A DNA stretch of 64,000 bases from Candidatus Enterococcus stercoripullorum (GTDB taxonomy: Bacteria > Bacillota > Bacilli > Lactobacillales > Enterococcaceae): positions 1 to 64,000 of the forward strand of contig DWVH01000064.1 in NCBI GenBank assembly GCA_019120335.1, in the 5' to 3' direction. This document shows positions 7,843 through 15,826 of the stretch, piece by piece. Under the pieces are notes generated by a model. That model was given only the letters and a program-made list of their open reading frames with translations, was not told the origin of the DNA and did no database searches. Within the stretch, counting starts at the first letter, position 1. Each line of letters starts with the position of its first letter. Both the position numbers and the translations under genes were made by a program.

Positions 7843-7983
7843 ATGGTCATCCGAGAATATGATGAAGTTGTTGATAAAGTAACTGGAAAACGTGCGATTG
7901 TTGTTTATGTATCTGGTCCTGGATCTTATATGGTTGAACCGCTTGATTATTCCTATGAACCTAATTGGCGTGATGAAAGTTAA
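7843..7983 (+). CDS. Small hypothetical protein
   Basis: This 46-residue open frame starts at ATG 7843 after AAGGAATC (weak site). It is acidic and aromatic-rich (YMVEPLDYSYEPNWRDES at the C-terminus), with a central beta-type stretch RAIVVYVSGPG. I do not recognise it. It could be a fragment of a larger immunity-type protein, as its neighbours are a broken gene upstream and a 107-residue unknown downstream. Confidence 0.35.
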   Translation: MVIREYDEVVDKVTGKRAIVVYVSGPGSYMVEPLDYSYEPNWRDES

Positions 7984-8112
7984 TTAAAGAAAGTAAGGCA
8001 TAAAAATCCTCAAAATCATTATGATGAAAACGAAAATGATGAATGGTATTGAACTGCTTGAGTATAGATAATGCAAAGTTTTATTAGATATTTTGTATTG
8101 GAGGCGATAGTG

Positions 8113-8436
8113 ATGGGGATGAAAGATAGGTCGTTTGCTTATTGTATTAAATTTTGTATCCGAGCAGTAGTGCTAAAGGATGAGAGTGAGGAAACGTTGG
8201 CAAAATTACGTGAGCTATTGTCCGATGATATGAAAACGCCGATTACGCATTTGCCGATGTCTGATTGGGCCAAGGCGGCTTTATTGAAATTAGGGAAAGG
8301 TGAAGCAGAGTGGCTGGAAGATGAAATTGGTGTAGGCTATTTATTAGGCCTTTATGATGGATATTATTCGCTGTATCGAGAGAATGATTTAGGTTTTGAT
8401 TTAGAGGATGTAGAGCATTTAAGAAATATAAAATAA
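8113..8436 (+). CDS. Hypothetical protein, 107 residues
   Basis: The start at ATG 8113 is supported by GGAGG eight bases upstream; the open frame extends further 5' but without a site. The protein is acidic, soluble and mainly helical, with no membrane segment. The C-terminal half is tyrosine- and acid-rich (YLLGLYDGYYSLYREND). I do not recognise a family. It ends at a hairpin and faces a minus-strand gene pair. Confidence 0.5.
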   Translation: MGMKDRSFAYCIKFCIRAVVLKDESEETLAKLRELLSDDMKTPITHLPMSDWAKAALLKLGKGEAEWLEDEIGVGYLLGLYDGYYSLYRENDLGFDLEDVEHLRNIK

Positions 8437-8437
8437 A

Positions 8438-8467
8438 AAACAAGCAGCATGATACTACTTGTTTAAG
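8438..8467. terminator. Hairpin between convergent genes
   Basis: AAACAAG (8438-8444) pairs with CTTGTTT (8458-8464), with partial pairing inside the loop. It may serve the 107-residue gene and the minus-strand DUF2752 gene. Confidence 0.5.
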
Positions 8468-8470
8468 TGT

Positions 8471-8860
8471 TTATAGATTGCGTAGGATGCCAAAGGTGAT
8501 TAAGGCAATCACATATAGCCATAATAAGACCTGATTCCACTGAGGATTCGTTTGTTTGGTAAGTTGTAAATAGCGTTGATAGAGGATTTCACCGATCAGA
8601 AAAGGTAAAGTCAGTAATAAAAACGGATTTTCAAAGTAGGCTGTATGAAAGTCTAGCTGAATGAGTGCAATCAACATATGCGTAATTCCACATCCAGGGC
8701 ATAACCAACCAGTGATCATACGAAATGGACAGGGAATACCTAAATGGGTAAAATTTAACCAGAGATAATAGCCAAATCCGACACCTAAAATGATCAAAAG
8801 GTATCGGATTTCTTTTTGTATTTGGCTTTTACTAATAGTTTTTTTAGAATTCATATTCAT
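8471..8860 (-). CDS. DUF2752 membrane protein
   Basis: This protein (129 residues from ATG 8860) has about three membrane helices and the DUF2752 signature: a short loop with C-P-F-R followed by G-W-L-C-P-G-C-G-I-T near the middle. The family has no known biochemical function and is common beside DUF4234 and CD225-like small membrane proteins. Its start overlaps the end of the upstream DUF4234 gene, so translation is probably coupled. An alternative start is ATG 8854. Confidence 0.8.
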   Translation of the reverse strand: MNMNSKKTISKSQIQKEIRYLLIILGVGFGYYLWLNFTHLGIPCPFRMITGWLCPGCGITHMLIALIQLDFHTAYFENPFLLLTLPFLIGEILYQRYLQLTKQTNPQWNQVLLWLYVIALITFGILRNL

Positions 8861-9212
8861 CAAAAAAGTTATTTTCAATATTTTGCATAATACACATATT
8901 GACAATAGGTAATTGGAAAATCGCTAAAATTAAGAAGATTAAATCATAATTGCTGCTATTTTTAGAGATTTTGTTGCATAAAGTTCCCATTTTATAGTAC
9001 CAATAAAAGCTATAGATACCACAAGTAATAAAGGTAAAGATTAATAATAAAGCACCAGAGACGCGTGTGGTACTTAAGTCTTCGGGATACATGGATTCAT
9101 AAATGTTGTGAATTTCATCGTTTAGCATCACCATCCAGTAAAGAGAATAAATGCCACAAGTGACTAAACTTAAAAGGATGGATACGACAAAGTTTCTTTT
9201 GGTAATTTTCAT
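8844..9212 (-). CDS. DUF4234 membrane protein
   Basis: This 122-residue protein has three or four helices and the repeated DUF4234 pattern VTCGIYSLYW ... FITCGIYSFYW. The start at 9212 has TAGGAG seven bases upstream; an upstream in-frame ATG lacks one. It is the first gene of a two-gene unit with the DUF2752 gene. The function is unknown. Confidence 0.8.
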   Translation of the reverse strand: MKITKRNFVVSILLSLVTCGIYSLYWMVMLNDEIHNIYESMYPEDLSTTRVSGALLLIFTFITCGIYSFYWYYKMGTLCNKISKNSSNYDLIFLILAIFQLPIVNMCIMQNIENNFFDEYEF

Positions 9213-9302
9213 TTTTAAACTCCTAACTACTAACATATTTTTTCATTTTAGATTATTATACACAAAATTAATAAATATTTCATCCACCTTTGGACCGAAT
9301 CA

Positions 9303-9866
9303 TTATGAATTGTTGGTAAAATGTGCCGTTTGTGTTAATTGTATGAGAAGTTGCACGATTTTTTCAATAGGATAATCGATATTTTCTTCTAGCCAATATT
9401 TGATTAAAGAGATGGCTCCAGAGGTGAAGAAGGCAAAGGAGAGTTCCAATTCAAAAGGACTCGCTTGTGGGAAATTTAAGGCAAAGTTTTGTAAAGACAG
9501 GTTTTTGATGCTTAGTAAGACTTGTTCAGTAAATTTATCACTTTGACTACTTTTTAGAACTAGAATCTGTAATCCTTTATCTTGTTTGACAAAATTGAGG
9601 AGTGTGGTCAGGCTCTTCTCTAGATTTAAATCGGTCTCAGAAAATTCTTGCTTGACGGTTTGGATATAGCTCGTCTGGATTTTGTTATATAAGTCTAGCA
9701 CATCTGTATAATAGCGATAAAAAGTTCCCCGATTAATATCTGCTTTTTCGGCAATTTCTTTCACGGTTATTTTGTTTAAGTCTTTTTCTTTAAGCAAGTC
9801 AAAAAAGGTCTGTTGAATGATTTGTTTGGTATATTGACTCCGACGATTATCAATTGTTCCAGCCAT
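9303..9866 (-). CDS. TetR/AcrR-family transcriptional regulator
   Basis: This 187-residue regulator has the TetR helix-turn-helix at residues 10-55 (KITVKEIAEKADINRGTFYRYY) and a variable all-helical ligand domain. It diverges from the adjacent ABC exporter genes with a 167-base intergenic region, the usual layout for a local repressor of a drug or peptide exporter. The effector is not predictable. Confidence 0.88.
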   Translation of the reverse strand: MAGTIDNRRSQYTKQIIQQTFFDLLKEKDLNKITVKEIAEKADINRGTFYRYYTDVLDLYNKIQTSYIQTVKQEFSETDLNLEKSLTTLLNFVKQDKGLQILVLKSSQSDKFTEQVLLSIKNLSLQNFALNFPQASPFELELSFAFFTSGAISLIKYWLEENIDYPIEKIVQLLIQLTQTAHFTNNS

Positions 9867-9941
9867 AAAAATCTTCCTTTCTGATGATGAACAGTTACTA
9901 AAAATATGTTCAGTTCATGGCATAGCGTTTAGGATTGTTTC

Positions 9942-9998
9942 TTGAGCTTTCTTATTAACCATAGTATACTAACAGTGTGTTAAAAAATCAACATTGTG
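9942..9998 (+). promoter_or_regulatory. ABC exporter promoter with repeated operator-like sequence
   Basis: TTGAGC (9942-9947), 17 bases, TATACT (9965-9970). Right after the -10 lie two similar blocks, AACAGTGTGTTA and AACATTGTGTAC, which could bind the divergently encoded TetR protein. Confidence 0.5.
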
Positions 9999-10033
9999 TA
10001 CAAATAATCAATACGTAAGGCGAGGAAAATTTC

Positions 10034-10735
10034 ATGGAATATATCGAAGTGAAAAATGAATCCAAACATTACCAAATGGGTGAGACAACCATTACAGCGA
10101 ATAATCGACTTTCTTTTTCTGTCAAGAAGGGAGAACTAGCGATTATTCTAGGTCCGAGTGGTGCGGGCAAGTCTACCGTACTGAATATTTTAGGAGGCAT
10201 GGATACACCGGATGAAGGGGAAATTTTTGTGGATGGTGTAGACATTGCAAAGTTTAATGAAAAAGAATTAACGACCTACCGACGCTTAGATGTGGGTTTT
10301 GTCTTTCAGTTTTATAATTTGGTGCCGAATTTAACTGCCAAGGAAAACGTTGAATTGGCAACAGAACTTGTCAAAGATGCGATGGATCCGGTAGAAGTGT
10401 TAAAACTTGTCGGCTTAGAAAACCGTTTGGATAATTTCCCAGCTCAATTATCAGGAGGCGAGCAGCAACGGGTTTCTATCGCACGGGCTTTGGCTAAAAA
10501 TCCTAAGTTACTGCTCTGTGATGAACCGACTGGCGCATTGGATTTTCAAACTGGTAAGATGATTTTGAAATTATTGCAGCAAGTTAGTCAAGTGCATGGC
10601 AATACAGTCTTGATTATTACCCATAATTCGGCTTTAGCTCCGATTGCTAACCGTGTGATTCATATTAATGATGCCAAAGTGCAAAAAATAGAAGAAAATC
10701 CTCAGCCAAAATCAATTGATGAACTTGTTTGGTAG
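10034..10735 (+). CDS. ABC transporter ATP-binding protein (MacB/LolD type)
   Basis: This 233-residue ATPase has Walker [10 protein letters not shown] (about residues 41-49), signature LSGGEQQR, Walker [13 protein letters not shown] and a switch His (ITHNS). It belongs to the MacB/YknY group that pairs with FtsX-type permeases. The stop is followed directly by the permease start. Such exporters move peptides, drugs or lipids or act mechanically on envelope proteins. Confidence 0.92.
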   Translation: MEYIEVKNESKHYQMGETTITANNRLSFSVKKGELAIILGPSGAGKSTVLNILGGMDTPDEGEIFVDGVDIAKFNEKELTTYRRLDVGFVFQFYNLVPNLTAKENVELATELVKDAMDPVEVLKLVGLENRLDNFPAQLSGGEQQRVSIARALAKNPKLLLCDEPTGALDFQTGKMILKLLQQVSQVHGNTVLIITHNSALAPIANRVIHINDAKVQKIEENPQPKSIDELVW

Positions 10736-10744
10736 GTGATGATG

Positions 10745-13384
10745 ATGAAACATAGAACCTATTTTAAAGCTAGTTTAAGAGAAATTAAGCAATCAAAGGG
10801 TCGTTTTTTCTCCATTTTGATGATTATTTTTCTAGGTGTGTTTTTGTTTGTGGGTGTAAAGGCAGCGGCACCTAGTTTACAAAATTCGGCTAACCAGGAA
10901 TTAAGAGATTTAAAGGCTAGTGATATTCAAATTATCTCTACAGGCGGCTTGACGAAAAAAGATGTTGCGTCGTTGGAAAAGCTCGAAGCGACAATTGATC
11001 CCGGCTATTTTTTGTATGATGCCGATGCTAAGACCAATAAAGTCTATGAATTATTAAGTTATCACAAAAATCAACTCAATCAACTTAAAGTAAAATCCGG
11101 GCATCTTCCAAAAGCTGATAATGAAATCGTGATGGATGCTAAGGCGAAAAAGGCAGGCTATCATTTAGGCCAAACTTTTACTTTTGATTTACCGAATGAT
11201 TTGCGCCAAAAAACATATAAATTAGTCGGTTTTGTGGATTCCCCGCTATTTGTTTCAAATAATGAAAGAGGAGCAAGTACGATAGGGAATGGTTCTGTAG
11301 ACTACTTTGTCTATGTACCAATTGCAAACTTTAAAGATGATGTTTATAGCACCATTTATCTCGCCTTTTCAGATTTACAAAAGCAAAATGTCTATCAAAA
11401 TCATTATGAAAAATGTGTATCCAAACGATTAGCCCAGGTCAAAAAAGCCTTAAAAAATCGTCCGAGTCAACGTTTAGCTGAAATCCAAGCACAAGCAAAG
11501 AAGCCTATTGATGATGCACAAAAACAGCTTGATATAGGTAAGCAACAATTACAGCAAGCCAAACTGCAACTTAATTCACAAATAGCCATTGCCTCTCAGA
11601 TTACTCCAGAGGCTCAAGCAAAATTAAAGCAAGCTCAAGCAGATTTGCAAAATAAAGAAGGCCAGCTAAATAAACAGCCAGCACAACTTGATAAACAGAA
11701 GCAAAAAATCGAACAGTTGGATGCACCTAAGTACCTATATTATACCAAGGATGAAAATGTAGGAATTAAAAGTTATGGGGAATTAACGACACAAATTGAC
11801 GGAATTGCCAATGTTTTCCCAGTGTTCTTCTTTTTCATCGCAGCTTTAATTACCTTTAGTACCATCACGAGAATGGTTGAAGAAAATCGACGTGAAATCG
11901 GTATTCTAAAAGCTTTAGGGTACAAAAAAGGAACGATTTCCCAAAAATATGTATTATATGCGAGTTTAGCAACATTTTTGGGTATCTTGTTGGGTACAGT
12001 TTCTGGAACGAACTCTTTACCTTATATCATCAATCTATTTTTAACAGCGAATTTCATTTTTGATACGCTACATTTATCTTATGCGACCGGTGCTATTTTA
12101 CTTTCCGTTATCGCCTGTATTTTCGCATCATTAGGGGCTGTGGCGATGGTTTTAGTGAAAGAATTACACGAAAAGCCAGCCTATCTTTTACTTCCCAAAG
12201 CCCCTAAGCCAGGTAAACGCATCTTATTAGAGTATATGACGCCACTTTGGTCACGATTTAGTTTTAATCAAAAGGTCAGCTATCGAAATATTTTTCGGTA
12301 TAAATCCCGCATGATTATGGCGATTATTGGAATAGCTGGTTGTTGCGGTTTGATGGTTGCAGGTGTGGGATTGAAACATTCATTAGAAGCCGTCATTGAT
12401 GAACATTTCGGCCCAATTGTAGATTATCAAGGTATTGCTTCATTAAATGATTCTTCGCAAAAAGGTCGTAACGAGGTAGAGCAAGTACTATATGCCAACC
12501 CACATGTCAAAGCTATCTTACCTGTTGAAATGCAATCTATGGAATATCGGAAAAAATCTGTTCCTGTGTTGAGTTTTGAGGAAAATAAAAAGAACGAAAA
12601 ATTTATTCATCTGAAAGATTTACAAAATAATCCTTTGCAGCTTACTCATCAAGGTGCGATCATCACTCATCCGTTTGCAAAAGAATATGATTTGCAAAAA
12701 GGGGATACGCTCACTTTACAAGATAGTGATGGGAAAAAATATAAAATAAAAGTAGCAGCAGTGGCAAAATATTATATTGGCAACTTTATTTATCTGACTA
12801 AAAATTATGCAGAAGATGTTTTTGGTAGCAACTATCAAAAAAATACTTTACTGATTCAAGCGACTAAGATGAGCAAATCACAAGAAGAAAAATTTTCGAA
12901 AAAAGTTCTTGCAACAAACAAAGTAACCAACCTTACCTTAATGACGGGACAAATAAGATTGCAAAAGAAAATGACGGATAACCTAGATATTATCGTATTA
13001 ATCTTTGTGGTATTATCCGGAATGTTGGCTTTGGTTGTCTTATACAATTTGACGAATATCAATATTTCCGAAAGACTCCGAGAATTATCCACGATTAAGG
13101 TGCTAGGCTTTTTTCACAAGGAAGTCACGATGTATATTGTGCGTGAAAATATTATTTTCACTATTTTGGGGATTATCTTTGGATTTGGTGTTGGGTATCT
13201 TTTAACAGGCTTTATTTTATATCAAGTCTCTTTTAACCAAGTCATCTTCCCAATTAAAATTCATGCGAGTGCGTATCTTTTAGCAAGTAGTATGACAATA
13301 TTATTTACAATTATTGTGATGGTAATTACGCATTTTCGGTTGAAGCATATTCATATGATTGATGCGCTTAAATCTAATGAATAG
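10745..13384 (+). CDS. FtsX-family ABC transporter permease
   Basis: This protein has about 879 residues, with an N-terminal helix (about 20-40), a large extracytoplasmic domain, a Q/K-rich coiled coil (about 245-320), two FtsX domains with helices near 365-480 and 750-870, and a central helix near 520. This is the 'DUF214/FtsX long permease' architecture. Of four consecutive start codons (GTG 10736, ATG 10739, 10742, 10745) the last is best spaced from AGGTGA. It is probably regulated by the divergent TetR. The substrate is unknown. Confidence 0.88.
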   Translation: MKHRTYFKASLREIKQSKGRFFSILMIIFLGVFLFVGVKAAAPSLQNSANQELRDLKASDIQIISTGGLTKKDVASLEKLEATIDPGYFLYDADAKTNKVYELLSYHKNQLNQLKVKSGHLPKADNEIVMDAKAKKAGYHLGQTFTFDLPNDLRQKTYKLVGFVDSPLFVSNNERGASTIGNGSVDYFVYVPIANFKDDVYSTIYLAFSDLQKQNVYQNHYEKCVSKRLAQVKKALKNRPSQRLAEIQAQAKKPIDDAQKQLDIGKQQLQQAKLQLNSQIAIASQITPEAQAKLKQAQADLQNKEGQLNKQPAQLDKQKQKIEQLDAPKYLYYTKDENVGIKSYGELTTQIDGIANVFPVFFFFIAALITFSTITRMVEENRREIGILKALGYKKGTISQKYVLYASLATFLGILLGTVSGTNSLPYIINLFLTANFIFDTLHLSYATGAILLSVIACIFASLGAVAMVLVKELHEKPAYLLLPKAPKPGKRILLEYMTPLWSRFSFNQKVSYRNIFRYKSRMIMAIIGIAGCCGLMVAGVGLKHSLEAVIDEHFGPIVDYQGIASLNDSSQKGRNEVEQVLYANPHVKAILPVEMQSMEYRKKSVPVLSFEENKKNEKFIHLKDLQNNPLQLTHQGAIITHPFAKEYDLQKGDTLTLQDSDGKKYKIKVAAVAKYYIGNFIYLTKNYAEDVFGSNYQKNTLLIQATKMSKSQEEKFSKKVLATNKVTNLTLMTGQIRLQKKMTDNLDIIVLIFVVLSGMLALVVLYNLTNINISERLRELSTIKVLGFFHKEVTMYIVRENIIFTILGIIFGFGVGYLLTGFILYQVSFNQVIFPIKIHASAYLLASSMTILFTIIVMVITHFRLKHIHMIDALKSNE

Positions 13385-13450
13385 TAGGCACTTCAATTTC
13401 CAGTAGTTTCATGATAAAAACCTTTCCTAATATGAGGGTCACACCTCGCA

Positions 13451-13488
13451 AAAAAGAACAGCCCCTTTTTGGGAACTGTTCTTTTTTT
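13451..13488. terminator. Bidirectional terminator
   Basis: AAAAAGAACAG (13451-13461) pairs with CTGTTCTTTTT (13476-13486), with A and T tracts on both sides. It separates the convergent permease and amidase genes. Confidence 0.8.
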
Positions 13489-13491
13489 GGG

Positions 13492-14454
13492 TTAGTTATT
13501 CTTAAAGTAATTTTTTAGACCTTTGACAATATCATCAGCTACTTTTTGACGATAATCTTTGCTAGTGATATAAGCTAGATCTTTTTCATTATTCATATAG
13601 CCTAATTCTAGCAATAAAGAAGGTTGCGTCGTTTCACGAATGACTTCAAAATTGCCATAATAAATGCCTAAATTATCTAAAGGTAGATTGTCAAAAGCAT
13701 GATTAATACTTTCAGCTAGATCTTGATATTTATTATAGTAATAATAGGTTTTGATACCTGAATATTGATTATCGATGTCCGCTGCGTCAAAGTGAAGACT
13801 TAGGAAAACATCCGCATTTTTGTCCATAGAAAATTGGGTAATATCATCTAAATAGATATACTTATTGCTTGAAGTATGGGTAAGGTAGACTTTTGCCCCA
13901 GCTTTTTCTAACGTTTTTTTGACCACTTTTGCCATTGCCATCGTCATGTCTTTTTCATAATATTGCTCATTGATACTTGAAGCGCCCACATCTTGTCCAC
14001 CATGACCAGGATCTAAGACAATAATCGCATTTTTTAATGAATGAATAGATTGGTACATTTTTTTTGTAAATTTACTTGCTTTATCTTGGGATATATAGCC
14101 GGTATTTCCTTTATTGGAAGTCACTAGATAAAAATCATCTTTTACACTTTGATAGTTAAAAATTTCTCCTGGTGGAACTAATTCTAACACATCACTATTT
14201 AAATCAGCGTCTTGATAGAGATTGACCTCTTGATCAGTTGCTTTTACAAAAGTTTTTTTCACTAATTTTCGTGGAGAACTCGTCTTTTTCTTGTTGCTAG
14301 TTGTCACACTAGTTGCTTCTTTACTCTCTTGTTTATGTAAAAAATGTCCTTTAATGGGTCCAAGAATCAGCCATATCAGTAAAATTATTCCTAATAAAGT
14401 GAAACGATAGCGCCATTTCTTTTTTAATCTGCGTCTTCTCTTTTTCTTAGCCAA
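13492..14454 (-). CDS. N-acetylmuramoyl-L-alanine amidase with SH3 domain
   Basis: This 320-residue protein has a basic N-terminus, one membrane anchor (about residues 14-33), a bacterial SH3 domain (about 70-130) and an Amidase_3 domain. Zinc ligands and the catalytic residue are visible: His in LDPGHGGQDVGA, Glu in QYYEKDMT, His in LSLHFDA and Glu in LLLELGYMNN. It cleaves the MurNAc-L-Ala bond in peptidoglycan outside the membrane. The promoter region is shared with the divergent L,D-transpeptidase-like gene, another wall enzyme. Confidence 0.92.
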   Translation of the reverse strand: MAKKKRRRRLKKKWRYRFTLLGIILLIWLILGPIKGHFLHKQESKEATSVTTSNKKKTSSPRKLVKKTFVKATDQEVNLYQDADLNSDVLELVPPGEIFNYQSVKDDFYLVTSNKGNTGYISQDKASKFTKKMYQSIHSLKNAIIVLDPGHGGQDVGASSINEQYYEKDMTMAMAKVVKKTLEKAGAKVYLTHTSSNKYIYLDDITQFSMDKNADVFLSLHFDAADIDNQYSGIKTYYYYNKYQDLAESINHAFDNLPLDNLGIYYGNFEVIRETTQPSLLLELGYMNNEKDLAYITSKDYRQKVADDIVKGLKNYFKNN

Positions 14455-14596
14455 ATTACTCCTCCGTTCTCACAAAGCATAGTATAAATTATGTAACAGG
14501 GACTTAAAAGATTGATGACATCTTCATCACCTTACTTGTAATTTTACTGAATCTTTCTTACAATGTAAATTATTGAATGAAAATTTTGGGGGGAAC

Positions 14597-15544
14597 ATGA
14601 AAAAAATTGCTCTTTTTCTTATAAATGTCGTACTTCTTTTTTCGATAGGGCTGCACTTAGAAAAATGGTTAGCCGGATATTATCCGAAATTACGCCTTAC
14701 AGATACGGTTTTGGCGACTTCTTTAAGTAAGCAAAAGCCAGCTTCAGATTCATCCACAAAAGATGATGAGAATACTTTGACACTGATGACGGATGAAAAT
14801 ATTGAATTACGCTATCCACTCAAGCGTTTTGCAGAAAGCACTACGCAAAATTTTGCCTGGCGTAACCTTGAACCAGTTGTCTTAGTAGATGAAAAGACCA
14901 ATCATTTTTTGTTTCAAAGTGGTAAAATCCATCTCTATCCGAATAGCAAGTCACCTGTTTATACCAAATATGAACAATATCTACACTACATGGCTATTTC
15001 TAGACAAACGGTGAAAAGTCAGGGAAAATTATGGTATCAAGTGGCTTTTCCTGATGAAGTCTTAGGGTGGGTAAGTGAAGATCAGATAGTCATGCATAAT
15101 GAGGATTATTATTTCTATCAAACTGGCGGGGCCCAACCTAATTTATCTAAAGTTGAGCAGTTAAATATTGAAGTCTCAATTAGTCAAAAACGTGTCTTTG
15201 TTAAACGTGGTGAGACGACTATATATACAATGCTTTGCCAGACAGCACGCGAGGGGTATTCTACTCCTACTGGAAATTATGTGGTGAATACATATCGTGC
15301 CAATAGTTTTTGGTCTACGTTTGGTGGGGCGGACTATGCGGTTGGCTGGAAAGATGGCGGCTTATATCTATTCCACAGTGTCGATAAAGAAACAGCAAAA
15401 GGTCCCTATGCCAAGAGTCAAGGATTAAAACTAGGGGTGACAGGTAGTGGTGTTTCGCATGGATGTATTCAATTGGCAATTCCTGATGCAAAATGGTTTT
15501 TCGAGCAATTGCCAACAGGTACGCCCGTAAGTATTCGCGCCTAA
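14597..15544 (+). CDS. L,D-transpeptidase (YkuD) family protein
   Basis: This protein (about 315 residues) has an N-terminal membrane segment, a middle SH3-like part and a C-terminal YkuD domain with the catalytic motif S-H-G-C-I-Q-L and the preceding conserved His (LFHSVD). YkuD enzymes form 3-3 cross-links or attach proteins to peptidoglycan, and L,D-transpeptidases can give beta-lactam tolerance. A G-rich stretch just before ATG 14597 serves as ribosome binding site. It diverges from the amidase gene. Confidence 0.85.
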   Translation: MKKIALFLINVVLLFSIGLHLEKWLAGYYPKLRLTDTVLATSLSKQKPASDSSTKDDENTLTLMTDENIELRYPLKRFAESTTQNFAWRNLEPVVLVDEKTNHFLFQSGKIHLYPNSKSPVYTKYEQYLHYMAISRQTVKSQGKLWYQVAFPDEVLGWVSEDQIVMHNEDYYFYQTGGAQPNLSKVEQLNIEVSISQKRVFVKRGETTIYTMLCQTAREGYSTPTGNYVVNTYRANSFWSTFGGADYAVGWKDGGLYLFHSVDKETAKGPYAKSQGLKLGVTGSGVSHGCIQLAIPDAKWFFEQLPTGTPVSIRA

Positions 15545-15826
15545 TAGATGAGTCAATTCCTGATAATTATTATTAGGAATATGACTCGTTTTTGTTTTTT
15601 TAATAGCAACAAACTATAAATTAATAAAAATAGGTGCTAAACAAAAGCAACGATGTATGGTAAAATTGAGTGAAAGTGACGTAAATGTAAATTAAGAATT
15701 ATACTAGAATGATTCGCTTTCATAAAAAATGAAAAATAATAAAAATGATATTTAATTATACTTGTAATTTTGATTTCTTAAATGAACATTTTAGTTTTAT
15801 GTTATCTTTAAAAAGAGGTGATAGCA

